Of a stretch of DNA of 64,000 bases, positions 35,497 to 44,504 are shown piece by piece; positions within the stretch are counted from its first letter, which is position 1, and each line of letters starts with the position of its first letter. The DNA comes from Luteolibacter sp. LG18 (GTDB taxonomy: Bacteria > Verrucomicrobiota > Verrucomicrobiia > Verrucomicrobiales > Akkermansiaceae), in NCBI RefSeq assembly GCF_036322585.1, contig NZ_AP024600.1, forward strand, positions 1,736,001 to 1,800,000. The letters are read 5' to 3'. The notes under the pieces were generated by a model, which was not told where the DNA came from, ran no database searches, and was given only the letters and a program-made list of their open reading frames with translations. The position numbers were made by a program, and so were the translations under genes.

Positions 35497-37521
35497 CTAT
35501 TTCAGATCGAGAACTTCGAGGAGCTGCCGTTGCGTCGCGAGGGCGGTCCTTTCCTGTTCGTTGGTCACGTTGCCCGCGTGTTCGGGGCGGGCCTTTTCGA
35601 ACGTGTCGAGGGCGGTCCAGCGGCGGTCTTCCGAGCGGGCGAGCAGGATCAAGGTGGTGAAGATGGCGCAACCGGCGGCGAGGTGGGGCATCATGGCGCG
35701 GGTGAGGGCGCAGCGGTGGAGGCGGCGCTCTGGTTTCGGCCCGCGGGCGAACCAGAATTGAAGGAACGGCCAGGCGAGCGCGAGGACCGGCATCGACCAC
35801 AGGGCGGCATCGATTCGACGGAGGCGCGGGGGAAGGGCACTGAGATCCAGCCAAGCGGCGGCGAAGGAGGCGAGGGCCACGGCCGCGAAGCACCAGCCGG
35901 GATTGAAACCGCGGATCACCACGCCAAGGACCGCCCCACGCCGGCCCAGCCGCCAGCGGATGGTTTCGATCACCAGCACGAGGATGGACACGGCAAGCGC
36001 GAAGGCGGCGAGCTGGCAGCCCTGGATAGTGGCACCGGCCCATCCACCGGGCCGGTAGAGGATGCTCCGGTCGCCGCCTCGCACCACGAACTGGAACAGG
36101 ATGAGCGGGAGGCCGCAGGAAACCGCGGCGATCACCGCGTGGTCCACCGGGCGGAGCAGACTGGTGACCCGGGCGGCGAGGGGGCCGGCCACTTTCCGCC
36201 AGCGGAGATGGGCGAGCGTGCAGCCGGTGAACGCGATCAGCAGGGTCAGCAATCCGAAGCGAAGAGCCAGTCGTTCCACCATCGCCCGGGCGGCGAGCGC
36301 GGAGGGCAGGGTTTCCTCCGGGGTGGCCAGCAGGCTGCGGTCGGTCACCGTCACGGGCTGGGCGAAGCTCCATTGGGCTTGGGAATACAGGAGCGGGCGT
36401 TTTCCCGCCATGGGCGGTTGGAGCTGCTTGGATTGCCGGGTGAACCGGTTGGCGGCCTCGGCGGTGGGCTCGATGGTGGCAATTTCCCTGAGGGTCGCTT
36501 CGAGTTTGCGTGAGCCGAATCCGAGGGCCATCTGATGGCCGACGGTTTTGGAATCGAGGATGAGTTTCCGGCACAGGGTTTCAAAAAGGCCGGGCACTCC
36601 CTCCTTGCTGCTGGAAAGGTGACTGCTGGCCCGTGCGATTTCCGTCAGCGAGTCGATTCCGGAGTCGAGAAGCAGACCTGCGTTTTCCCCGATGATCGCC
36701 CGCTGCAGGGCGATCTCCGGGTAGTCCCGGGCGGGAGGCATGGCGGCGATCTGCCGGGACAGGAAGGCATCCCGGTGGCTGTCGAAACGGGGCATGGCCA
36801 TCGCGGCCCGGAGCCCGCCGAGGGTGGTCCCAATGGCGCGGTCCAGGTCCGGGCGGCCTTTATTGGCGAGCGCGTTCCCGGTGCGCCGCCACCAATCGAT
36901 GGCGGCGAAATAGCGGTACCAGCCATTGCCGGGATCGATCTGCTCGCCGGTCTCGATAAAATCGGCGGGCAGATCCTGTCCGTTTTGCACCAGGTGCACC
37001 ACATGACGGCAGTAGAGCACGGGATCGTCCGGGTGGGCTTGCCACAGCGATAGCCAGCGCGTGCCATTGATCGCGCCACGGTCTCCGAACAGCAGCAGGC
37101 GGTTTTCCGGTGAGACCCGGTCCCCGAGATAAGAATCGAGGGTCCCGGGGCTACCCGTGCGGAGGACCTGCCACAGGCCGAACTCCGTGGTGTAGGGGCC
37201 GTAACCGGGCATGAAGGTCGGAGCACGGCGGGCGGCATTGGCGGCGAGCACCGCGTCACTGCTCAGCACGCCCGGGTACAGGGCGGTGCCGACTGTGAGG
37301 ACAATCAGGCCGCGGCGGAGCCAGCGCCACCATGGCGATCGGGCAGCGGTTTGCCGCATCCGCTCCGCGGCGACTTCGGTGGAATCCCCTGAGGGTGGAT
37401 GGATCAGGGTGCGTGCATGGCCGAGCGCCTCCTTCAGAAGGTCGCGGGAACATTCCTGCGCCGCGGTGCCAGGAATCGGTTCGAGGGTGGCGGAGATGAA
37501 TGGCTCGTCTGCCGGAGTCAC
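35497..37521 (-). CDS. Large polytopic membrane protein of unknown function
   Basis: Roughly 674 residues. An N-terminal charged segment and a membrane helix (WLRRGLIVLTVGTALYPGVL) are followed by a large soluble domain of about 330 residues, then at least five hydrophobic segments (FGLLTLLIAFTG..., VIAAVSCGLPLILFQFVV, AAFALAVSILVLVIETI, GWCFAAVALASFAAAW and others). I recognise no family. The start is uncertain: the listed GTG at 37521 has no clear ribosome-binding site; the frame is open to a GTG at 37668 and an ATG at 37359 is also possible. The divergent metallophosphoesterase begins at 37661. Confidence 0.6.
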   Translation of the reverse strand: MTPADEPFISATLEPIPGTAAQECSRDLLKEALGHARTLIHPPSGDSTEVAAERMRQTAARSPWWRWLRRGLIVLTVGTALYPGVLSSDAVLAANAARRAPTFMPGYGPYTTEFGLWQVLRTGSPGTLDSYLGDRVSPENRLLLFGDRGAINGTRWLSLWQAHPDDPVLYCRHVVHLVQNGQDLPADFIETGEQIDPGNGWYRYFAAIDWWRRTGNALANKGRPDLDRAIGTTLGGLRAAMAMPRFDSHRDAFLSRQIAAMPPARDYPEIALQRAIIGENAGLLLDSGIDSLTEIARASSHLSSSKEGVPGLFETLCRKLILDSKTVGHQMALGFGSRKLEATLREIATIEPTAEAANRFTRQSKQLQPPMAGKRPLLYSQAQWSFAQPVTVTDRSLLATPEETLPSALAARAMVERLALRFGLLTLLIAFTGCTLAHLRWRKVAGPLAARVTSLLRPVDHAVIAAVSCGLPLILFQFVVRGGDRSILYRPGGWAGATIQGCQLAAFALAVSILVLVIETIRWRLGRRGAVLGVVIRGFNPGWCFAAVALASFAAAWLDLSALPPRLRRIDAALWSMPVLALAWPFLQFWFARGPKPERRLHRCALTRAMMPHLAAGCAIFTTLILLARSEDRRWTALDTFEKARPEHAGNVTNEQERTALATQRQLLEVLDLK

Positions 37522-37660
37522 GTGATGATGACTTTGGCGGAACGGAGCGGGGCGTCGAGGAAAAGCAGGGGGCCTGGAAGGGCTTGCCGTTTTGCCCGAT
37601 CGTTCGGCGGTTTTGCCGGTGAGAACGGTGGGCGACGGCGGGTAATGTGGAAGAACCCCG

Positions 37661-38632
37661 ATGAACACCCGCCGCCAATTCCTGAAGACCGCCCTCGTGT
37701 TGTCCGCCGCCTATCCCTTGCCGCTGATGGCGGCCGGTGGTTCCGGAAAGAAGATCCGGATCGGGATCATCACGGACATCCACAAGGATCTGGTGCCGGA
37801 TGCGGATGAACGCTTGAAGGCCTTCATGGCGGCGATGGAGCAGGTGAAACCGGATGCGATCATGCAGCTCGGAGATTTCTGCCAGCCGAAGGAGAAGAAC
37901 CGCGTCTTCACCGATCTCTTCAATGCCTTCACAGGCCCGAAGTATCACGTGCTGGGCAATCATGACATGGACGGCGGTTTCAAGCGCGAGCAGACGATGG
38001 AGTTCTGGGACATGCAGGCGCGCTACTACTCCTTCGACCTCGGTGGTTTCCATTTCATCGTGCTCGATGGCAACGACCGGCCGGAGGGTTGGAAGGGCGG
38101 CTACCCGCACTACCTCGCGGATGACCAGGTGGCGTGGTTGAAGGCTGACCTCGCGAGGACGAAGTTGAACACCTTCATCTTCTCCCACCAGAGCCTGGAG
38201 CGGCCGACGTGCATCGACAACCAGGAGGCGGTGCGCGCGATCTTGGAGGCGGCGAAGACCGCGGACGGGAAGCGGAAGGTGGCCGCGTGTTTCAACGGCC
38301 ACTGGCACATCGACCACGAGCGCCTCATCAACGGCATCCCGTACATCCATGTGAACTCCGCGTCCTACTACTACCTCGAGGGGAAGTGGAAGAAGGGCAA
38401 GGTGGACGCGGAGATGGCGAAGGTTTCTCCCATTTATGCCGCATCGGCGGGTTACAAGGGACCGTTGTTCACGGTGTTGGAGATCGATCCGGCGGCGGGC
38501 GAGTTCACGATGCGCGGGAAGAAGACGGAGTGGGACGGGCCTTCGCCGCAGGAACTCGGTTACAAGTCGGGTGAGGTGGAGAACGATTGGCTCAAGCCTG
38601 CGATCAGCGAGGTGAAGGGGAGGATTGGGTGA
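37661..38632 (+). CDS. Tat-exported metallophosphoesterase
   Basis: A 323-residue protein with a twin-arginine leader (NTRRQFLKTALVLSAAYPLPL). The calcineurin-like metallophosphoesterase motifs are complete and in order: IGIITDIHKD (DxH), MQLGDF, VLGNHDMD (GNHD), FIFSHQSL and CFNGHWHIDH (GHxH). A di-metal phosphodiesterase or phosphatase outside the cytoplasm is expected, possibly on phosphate esters, but the substrate is unknown. It stands next to the membrane protein gene in divergent orientation. Confidence 0.88.
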   Translation: MNTRRQFLKTALVLSAAYPLPLMAAGGSGKKIRIGIITDIHKDLVPDADERLKAFMAAMEQVKPDAIMQLGDFCQPKEKNRVFTDLFNAFTGPKYHVLGNHDMDGGFKREQTMEFWDMQARYYSFDLGGFHFIVLDGNDRPEGWKGGYPHYLADDQVAWLKADLARTKLNTFIFSHQSLERPTCIDNQEAVRAILEAAKTADGKRKVAACFNGHWHIDHERLINGIPYIHVNSASYYYLEGKWKKGKVDAEMAKVSPIYAASAGYKGPLFTVLEIDPAAGEFTMRGKKTEWDGPSPQELGYKSGEVENDWLKPAISEVKGRIG

Positions 38633-38645
38633 GGGTGGTTTTTTC

Positions 38646-38957
38646 GTAGCCGCGCTCGGGAGAGCGTGGGTTGGGTGGATTCACCCCTGTTTGTGCAGTT
38701 TCAGTCCTGGGTTTGTGTCCGAACTTGGAAGAGTTCCGGGTTCTTCCAAACCGGTGGAATGGTGGGTCCGCTTGACGAGCGCAGGCAGCGTCGTCCCTGA
38801 CGGGACTTGGATACTTTCCCGGGCGAAGTCCGGTGGCTGGCGCCACCGGCTAGGATGCGTTGCCCTCTGGGCTTGGAAAGGGGTGACTTCAGAGGCGGAG
38901 CGGCATGCGAGGATGAGGGTGGATTCACCCCACCCACGCTCTCCCGAGCGCGGCTAC
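38646..38957. repeat. Long GTAGC...GCTAC element F, 312 bp
   Basis: This fills the only gene-free gap over 300 bp. Ends are GTAGC (38646-38650) and GCTAC (38953-38957). Arms of about 40 bp are inverted copies; each starts with a CGCTC-n4-GAGCG hairpin and contains GGTGGATTCACCCC. The middle 220 bp holds further hairpins such as GGTGGC-tggc-GCCACC and no plausible gene. It resembles the shorter elements A-E2 with an extra insert. Confidence 0.7.
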
Positions 38958-38970
38958 AAGAGGGAAAGCG

Positions 38971-39732
38971 TCAATTCGCGGCGGTCATCGCGGCGGCCGC
39001 AGGCCGCTCGGTGGTGGTGACCGGGCCGCGCAGGACGAGGGCCTTGGCCGGGCGGCGGGCGGTGGGGGTGTCGGCGCGGTAGACGATCACTTCCATGCGC
39101 GTGCCGTCCGGGGCGGGTTCGAAGGTGGCGGAGTGGACCGGGATCCACGAGCCATCGGCGGCGCGGAAGACAATTTGCAGCGCCTGCCCGGCGGGCGGCG
39201 CGGGGCAGAGCCAGACCTTGCCCGCGGCGAGTTCATGGGTGGTCTCGCCGATCTTGATGGCGGCAGTGGTGGGCAGCAGGTTGACGAAGCGGACCTGTCC
39301 GGCGGGAAAGGCCTCGGCGCTGTCATCGAGCAGAAGGTTGCGCGGCGTGTCCCAGGTCTTGCCGGGATCGCGCCAGAACAGGGCGAGCTTCGGTTTCGCG
39401 CGGAGGGCCTCCGGGATGTCGAGGGTGGTCCAGGTGGCGGCTTGGTCGAGCAGGCTCACGTGGGGAGCGGGCGGGACGTGGGCGAGGGGCGCGGGCTGGC
39501 AGAGCGTCAGCGGCACGGCGGGGTTTTCCGCGATGGCGATCTGGTGGGGCGGCAGCGCGCCCTTCTCGGCTTCGATCTCCACGCGGCGGTCGCCCTTCAC
39601 CTCCTGGCGAAAAGGCGGCGGCTCGCCGAGCGCGAGCAGCCGCATCGGCGGTCCGGTCTTGGCCGCGGCGGCGGGATCCTCAGCGTGCAGGAGGCCGGTG
39701 AGGATGAGCAGGGAGAACAGGGATGCTTTCAT
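38971..39732 (-). CDS. Secreted protein of unknown function
   Basis: A 253-residue protein with a signal peptide (MKASLFSLLILTGLLHA, 1-17). The mature part is rich in Pro, Ala and beta-strand patterns (VEIEAEKGALPPHQIAIAEN; VRFVNLLPTTAAIKIGETTHELAAGKVWLC), suggesting a beta-sandwich. No motif is recognised. Its ATG (39732) lies 2 bp past the stop of the Verru_Chthon cassette protein A gene, so the two are translationally close and probably share a function in the cell envelope. Confidence 0.7.
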   Translation of the reverse strand: MKASLFSLLILTGLLHAEDPAAAAKTGPPMRLLALGEPPPFRQEVKGDRRVEIEAEKGALPPHQIAIAENPAVPLTLCQPAPLAHVPPAPHVSLLDQAATWTTLDIPEALRAKPKLALFWRDPGKTWDTPRNLLLDDSAEAFPAGQVRFVNLLPTTAAIKIGETTHELAAGKVWLCPAPPAGQALQIVFRAADGSWIPVHSATFEPAPDGTRMEVIVYRADTPTARRPAKALVLRGPVTTTERPAAAAMTAAN

Positions 39733-39734
39733 GA

Positions 39735-42700
39735 TCAGAGGTCGGAGGAGGTCAGCCAGCGGAAGCCGGTGATGGCGAAGCGGCGGCCGAAGTCGGTGGG
39801 GCCGCCCGGCTCGGCGGGATTGAGGCCGGTGGTGTCCGGGGTCATCGGATCGGGCAGGCGCTGGACCACGGCCTCGCACCAGGCGCGGGCCTCGATGGCG
39901 CCGGACGAACTACGGGATTCACCGTAGGCTCGGATCAGGAAGGTGTCCGAGCGGGCGGCGAGCTGGGGGCCGAGCGGTTGGAGGATGTCGGCCTGGGTAA
40001 GCCAGGCGGGCACGCCCCAGGCCTTGCTGGCGGGCATGAGCTGGGGATCGAGGCGGGTGGCGTCGGCGATGTTGTCCTGGGTGTCCGCGTAGTCCTTCAG
40101 CTTGTCGCGCACCAGCGGGTAGGTTTGCTCGAAGGGGCTGTTGAGCCCGGCGTTGCGGATCGCGGCCTCGAGCGCGCCGGCCTTGCCGGTTTCGTCCTTG
40201 GCGAGGCGGCGGTTGACGAAGTCGGCGAGCGAGAGGAAGGGTCCGCGCTTTTTCACTTCGGCCACGATGGCCTCGGCCAGGCGGGAAACCTCGGCGTCGT
40301 TGAGCACGCGGTTGCCACCCCAGGCTTCCTTGCCATTCGGAGCGGCACCGGTTTTCCATTCGCCCGCCGAGGCGTTCAGCAGTCGCGGGAAGATGGTGCC
40401 CTCGGCCGAGGTGCCGGTGCCGCGGGTCCCGGCGAGCACCGCCTTCCAAGCGTCCACGCTCGTTGAGTTCACGTTGAAGGCTCCGTCGATGGCCAGCCGG
40501 GACGCGGCGCGGTGGAAGTCGGTGAGGTCGGCGCGCGTCTGTGTCGGCTCGCCCGCGGTGTTCACCAAACGCATGCGGCCGTTCGGCAAGGGTGAACCGC
40601 TGGCGGCGAAGGATTGCTTTTGCGCCGGGGTGCCGGTGGAGAGGAAGAAGTCGTCCCACAAGGTACGATTCACCTCGTAGGACAGGTCGTGGACCACGGC
40701 ATCGGTGGCGGGCAGGTTGCCGATGCACCAGCGGCCGTAGAACGCCCATTGCTCGGTGCCCTGGCCGCCGCTGGTGCGGCCGGAGGCGTAGCCGAGCATC
40801 GCCTTGGTCCAGCCGTTCAGCGCCTGCTCGGACGCGCCGCGGGCAACGGGCGCGGTGCGATCGGTGCGGTCCTCCAGACGAGGGTCCGGCAGCGAGTTGC
40901 CCACGGCGTAGGAGGGATGCCAGACGAACTCGGAGAGCTTCGCGTGCTGGAACTGGGCCAGCGACACCACCCCGGTTTCCTTGCGCGGGACGTCGAAAAG
41001 GACCAGCGAGCCGGGTGATTCGAGGGCCTGCCCGAACGGCCACGTTTGCTGAATGCCATCCTTGGGAACGGGCATCATCTCCGGCCACGACACCGCGCCA
41101 TCGAACAGGTCGCGCGTGTAGGCTCCGAAGAACTGCGGCGCGAGATCGGTGACATTCTCGAACGGGGAACGGACGGCGTAACACGCGCGTGGGTTCCAGT
41201 TGCCGAGCGGGGCGATGTCGAAATGGTTGGTGCCCGCGAGCGAGCCGGAGCCAATCTTGTTGGACGGGGTTTCCGTGAACCAGCGGAGGCGGAAGCCATC
41301 GCGGGTGCGGACGTCCGGCGGGGAGGCCACCGGGTAGCTGGTGCCGGTGGCGGATTGGATGGTGACGGGCGAGCTGTTGCTCCATTCCACCGGCAACTCG
41401 GTGTCGTCGCCATATTGCATCGAGCAGGACACGAACGCGAGTTGCGGCAGCGTCTGGAACGAACCGGTCGAGGACGCGGCACCGTTTTTCCACAGCATGC
41501 GGTAATCCTGCGCCTGCAGGCCGGTGGGAGCCTCGCGGAATCGCACCGGCTGCGAGGCGAAGGTCGAGCCGATCGCGACGGTGAAGCCGCGGTCCTGCGA
41601 GGGCGGGGTGCTGGCGGAAAGCGCGTTCGAGGACGGATTCGAGCCGTTGTAGGGCTGCTGCTGCACCGGCGAGAACACGGCGCAGGCCCCGGGCTTGAGG
41701 GGCACGCCGCCGAGGCCGAAGTAGAAAGCCCCGTTGAGCGCGCCGCTGGAGGCCCAGCTCAGCGTGCGGTTGGACTTGGTGCCATCGGCCAGCGTGACTT
41801 CCACGGTCTTGCCGCCGTTGGTGTGGAGCATCAGCGAGCTGGCGGGGACCTGAAGCGTGAGGTTGTAGGGATTCCAGATCACCACGCGCGGGTAGACATG
41901 GGCGCGGAGTTGCCAGGAGGGCGTGGCGGTGCCGGAGGACTCGGCCACGAGCTGGTAGTAGATGGAGCCCTCGACCAGCACCGGCGAGATGGATGGCGTG
42001 TCGAACTGGCCGATCGCCGCCGGGGCCTTGTTCGTGCCGTCGTAAGAGTCATCGCTGGAAAGCAGGGGCGATCGCTCCGGCGTGGGCGGGACGGCGGCCA
42101 CATTGCCCGCATCTATCGCATAGCTGGGCGCGTATTGGGCCCAACGGCGCAGCAGGCTGAAACGGGGCGCGGAGGTCTGGTGGCGGGTGTTGCTCCAGGC
42201 GAGATCCTCGCGCTGGGCCGCGGTGGCGTTCGCTGGGCCGACCAGCCGGTCGTCATCGGCGAGGCCGGGCGAGACCACCTTGCCTCCGGCGGTGAGATCG
42301 GCGATCGCGCCGCTGCCCGCGAGGTAGGCGGTGAGGTCGCGTTTCAGGCGGGCGTGGGCGACATCGACAGGGAGTCCGAGAGAGGTGGTGGTGAAGTCGT
42401 GGAACTTCGCCTTGATCGCCTCCGGGCTGGCGGTCGAGGCCAGCTTCTGGGTGGCGGGGGTGACCACCTTGCCCTTCTTCGCTTCCTCGATGTGGAAAGT
42501 CTGGTCCACCACCACCGGTTCGTTTTTCTGGGAGGCGAGCCAGTGGTTGTAGCCGCCGTTGCCCGCGTTCGCGGGATCGGGCTGCCTGCCGGTCCAGGCA
42601 TCGGGCAGGTTGACTTTCGCCTTTTCGCCCTCGTCGCCGACCCACCAGGCGTAGCGGCCCTTGGTGGTGCTCTCGACCGGCACGGAGGGAGCCCAGACGT

Positions 42701-43262
42701 CGTCCTTGTCGATGCCGGTGGAAACGAGGCGGATCCAATCGCCGCCGCGGCTGGCGGTGCGGGGATCGAGCGCGGCCATCCCTTCCGGGCGGCTCACCAG
42801 CCAATCGAGCGTGGTGGTGCGGGGCCAGCCGCCGGTCGCCCGTTCGTCGCGCAGACCGCCATCGCTGTCGTCGCGCTTGATGGGGGTTTCGGTGCCGCCT
42901 TTGCCGTTCGGTTTGGAGGCCAGCCAGACACCGGTCCAATGGGGCTGGGCCACGCCCTCGATCTCGGCGGTGGCGGGGTTGCTGTCGAAGAGTCCGGCGG
43001 TGGCGCAGACGCGGCCGTCCGGCCCGAGGTTCTTCTGGAGCGATCCGATCGCGAGCTGGAGCGCCATGCGGGCATTGGCACGGGCGATCGCTTGGGCGAT
43101 CCCGGCCTGGCTGCGGCGTAGCTCGATGGAGGACAGCGAGAGCAAGCCCAGGGCGATCATCGATAGCAGCACCATCATCAGCAGCACGACCATCAGCGAG
43201 AAGCCGCCGGGGCTGCGACGCGGGCGCGGCGGATGCAGGGCCGGCACGGAAAAAGTCATCAT
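39735..43262 (-). CDS. Verru_Chthon cassette protein A (TIGR02600-like)
   Basis: A very large 1175-residue protein with a PilX-like N-terminus (GGFSLMVVLLMMVLLSMIALGLLSLSSIELRRSQ): a short basic leader ending in Gly-Gly, a Phe, then a long hydrophobic helix, lacking the Glu at +5. The body and the repeated mentions of WTGVWLASKP, WWVGDEGEKAKVNLPD and LADFVNRRLA match the Verru_Chthon cassette protein A family, known from Verrucomicrobiota in a four-gene cassette with smaller pseudopilins. Here the usual companions B, C and D are not seen. Its role is unknown; a pseudopilus-like assembly is assumed. Confidence 0.82.
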   Translation of the reverse strand: MMTFSVPALHPPRPRRSPGGFSLMVVLLMMVLLSMIALGLLSLSSIELRRSQAGIAQAIARANARMALQLAIGSLQKNLGPDGRVCATAGLFDSNPATAEIEGVAQPHWTGVWLASKPNGKGGTETPIKRDDSDGGLRDERATGGWPRTTTLDWLVSRPEGMAALDPRTASRGGDWIRLVSTGIDKDDVWAPSVPVESTTKGRYAWWVGDEGEKAKVNLPDAWTGRQPDPANAGNGGYNHWLASQKNEPVVVDQTFHIEEAKKGKVVTPATQKLASTASPEAIKAKFHDFTTTSLGLPVDVAHARLKRDLTAYLAGSGAIADLTAGGKVVSPGLADDDRLVGPANATAAQREDLAWSNTRHQTSAPRFSLLRRWAQYAPSYAIDAGNVAAVPPTPERSPLLSSDDSYDGTNKAPAAIGQFDTPSISPVLVEGSIYYQLVAESSGTATPSWQLRAHVYPRVVIWNPYNLTLQVPASSLMLHTNGGKTVEVTLADGTKSNRTLSWASSGALNGAFYFGLGGVPLKPGACAVFSPVQQQPYNGSNPSSNALSASTPPSQDRGFTVAIGSTFASQPVRFREAPTGLQAQDYRMLWKNGAASSTGSFQTLPQLAFVSCSMQYGDDTELPVEWSNSSPVTIQSATGTSYPVASPPDVRTRDGFRLRWFTETPSNKIGSGSLAGTNHFDIAPLGNWNPRACYAVRSPFENVTDLAPQFFGAYTRDLFDGAVSWPEMMPVPKDGIQQTWPFGQALESPGSLVLFDVPRKETGVVSLAQFQHAKLSEFVWHPSYAVGNSLPDPRLEDRTDRTAPVARGASEQALNGWTKAMLGYASGRTSGGQGTEQWAFYGRWCIGNLPATDAVVHDLSYEVNRTLWDDFFLSTGTPAQKQSFAASGSPLPNGRMRLVNTAGEPTQTRADLTDFHRAASRLAIDGAFNVNSTSVDAWKAVLAGTRGTGTSAEGTIFPRLLNASAGEWKTGAAPNGKEAWGGNRVLNDAEVSRLAEAIVAEVKKRGPFLSLADFVNRRLAKDETGKAGALEAAIRNAGLNSPFEQTYPLVRDKLKDYADTQDNIADATRLDPQLMPASKAWGVPAWLTQADILQPLGPQLAARSDTFLIRAYGESRSSSGAIEARAWCEAVVQRLPDPMTPDTTGLNPAEPGGPTDFGRRFAITGFRWLTSSDL

Positions 43263-43312
43263 GCTTGCAGGTTGCCGGTTCGGAGAAAAGGAGGCGATGG
43301 CGACCCTGCTAA

Positions 43313-43325
43313 AACTATTGGCGAA
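43313..43325 (-). promoter_or_regulatory. Candidate GCCAA operator upstream of the phosphatase pair
   Basis: On the reverse strand this reads TTTTCGCCAATAG, with a second GCC 8 bp before it. On the plus strand GTCAATCGATTGG follows at 43382-43394. These resemble the GCCAA motifs upstream of other genes in the island. Function is inferred from recurrence only. Confidence 0.3.
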
Positions 43326-43442
43326 AAGGCAATGAGGCGGTGACTTTTGAAAGAAGCCGCGATCCCATGCGTGGCGATAATGTCAATCGATTGGGGAACA
43401 ACGTAAGCAGGGGAGCGACGCCGCTTCCCGTATGCTCGGCCT

Positions 43443-44429
43443 ATGTTGAAACGCGTCGCTCCCATTCTTGCCGTCCTCACTCCCATCGCCTGGGCCAATC
43501 CCGGTCCCGGAGACACCAATGACTTTCATGGCAAGCGGGTGCTCATCATCGGCATTGATGGATTGCGCTCGGACGCGTTGCAGGCGGCGAAGGCTCCGGT
43601 GATCCAGTCGCTGGCGAAATCCGGCTCGGTCACCTGGACCGCGGTGGCGGGCGGCGGCGAAACTGGACCCACGCGCCAGCCGACGATCAGCGGCCCGGGC
43701 TGGAGTTCCATTCTCACCGGCACCTGCATCGACAAGCACGGCGTCTCCGGAAACTCGACCAAGCCCGGCATCTACCACGTGGAGCAGGCTCCGCATTTCG
43801 CGAAGCGGCTGAAGGAGAGCGTGCCCACCGCGAACGTGGCCTCGATCGTGAGCTGGGGCTGGATCGAGGACTACCTCGTCGCCGCGCAGCCGGAGGTGGT
43901 GGACCACCATGAGAAGGGCACCGGCAAGACCTATCCGGAGCGCGATGCGGACGTGAACGCGAAGGCGGTGTCCTACCTCGCCGCGGAGAATCCGGACGTG
44001 CTCTTCGTCCACTTCGACCAGGTCGATGGCGCGGGGCATTCCACCGGCTTCTCCACGGAGAATCCCAAGTACATGGACGCGATCACTTCCGTCGATGGAT
44101 TGGTGGGCGAACTCATGGCCTCGCTCAAGAAGCGGCCGCAGTATGGGAAGGAAAACTGGCTGGTGATCCTCACCACCGACCACGGCGGGAAGAATACCAA
44201 CCACGGCGGCCAATCGCCGGAGGAGCGGACCATTCCGATGATCGTGGCCGGGAAGTCGGTGCCGAAGCTGGGCGTCTCGAAGGAAACGCCGGGCCAGTTC
44301 GTGGTGCCAGCCACCACGCTGCAATATCTCGGCGTGCCGGTGAAGGCGGAGTGGGGTTGGGAACCGGGCACCTTCGGGCTCCAGAAGCCGGCGGTCGCGT
44401 CCTCGGTCAAGGACAAGCCGAAGTCCTGA
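43443..44429 (+). CDS. Secreted alkaline-phosphatase-superfamily phosphoesterase, copy 1
   Basis: A 328-residue exported protein (signal about 1-18). The AP-superfamily core is visible: VLIIGIDGLRSDAL (metal-binding Asp39), RQPTISGPGWSSILTG (probable nucleophile Ser83 or Thr81), FVHFDQVDGAGHSTGFS (Asp195, His199) and TTDHGG (Asp246, His247). The family includes nucleotide pyrophosphatases/phosphodiesterases. The late His found in copy 2 (GQHVVPAT) is Phe here (GQFVVPAT), so activity may differ. It precedes copy 2 by 75 bp, which contains GTCAA/GCCAA sites. It diverges from the Verru_Chthon A gene. Confidence 0.85.
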   Translation: MLKRVAPILAVLTPIAWANPGPGDTNDFHGKRVLIIGIDGLRSDALQAAKAPVIQSLAKSGSVTWTAVAGGGETGPTRQPTISGPGWSSILTGTCIDKHGVSGNSTKPGIYHVEQAPHFAKRLKESVPTANVASIVSWGWIEDYLVAAQPEVVDHHEKGTGKTYPERDADVNAKAVSYLAAENPDVLFVHFDQVDGAGHSTGFSTENPKYMDAITSVDGLVGELMASLKKRPQYGKENWLVILTTDHGGKNTNHGGQSPEERTIPMIVAGKSVPKLGVSKETPGQFVVPATTLQYLGVPVKAEWGWEPGTFGLQKPAVASSVKDKPKS

Positions 44430-44440
44430 AGCTTCCCGCC

Positions 44441-44470
44441 TTTGTCAACCATACCGGGGCTTTTGCCAAC
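44441..44470 (+). promoter_or_regulatory. Candidate operator between the two phosphatase genes
   Basis: TTTGTCAACC (44441-44450) and TTTTGCCAAC (44461-44470) lie 21 bp apart, counted from GTCAA to GCCAA. Both match half-sites seen upstream of phnA with the same 21-bp distance. A role as a XylR-like regulator operator is inferred. Confidence 0.35.
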
Positions 44471-44504
44471 GAAGGGTCCGGCGGACATCCGTAGATCTGA
44501 TCCC

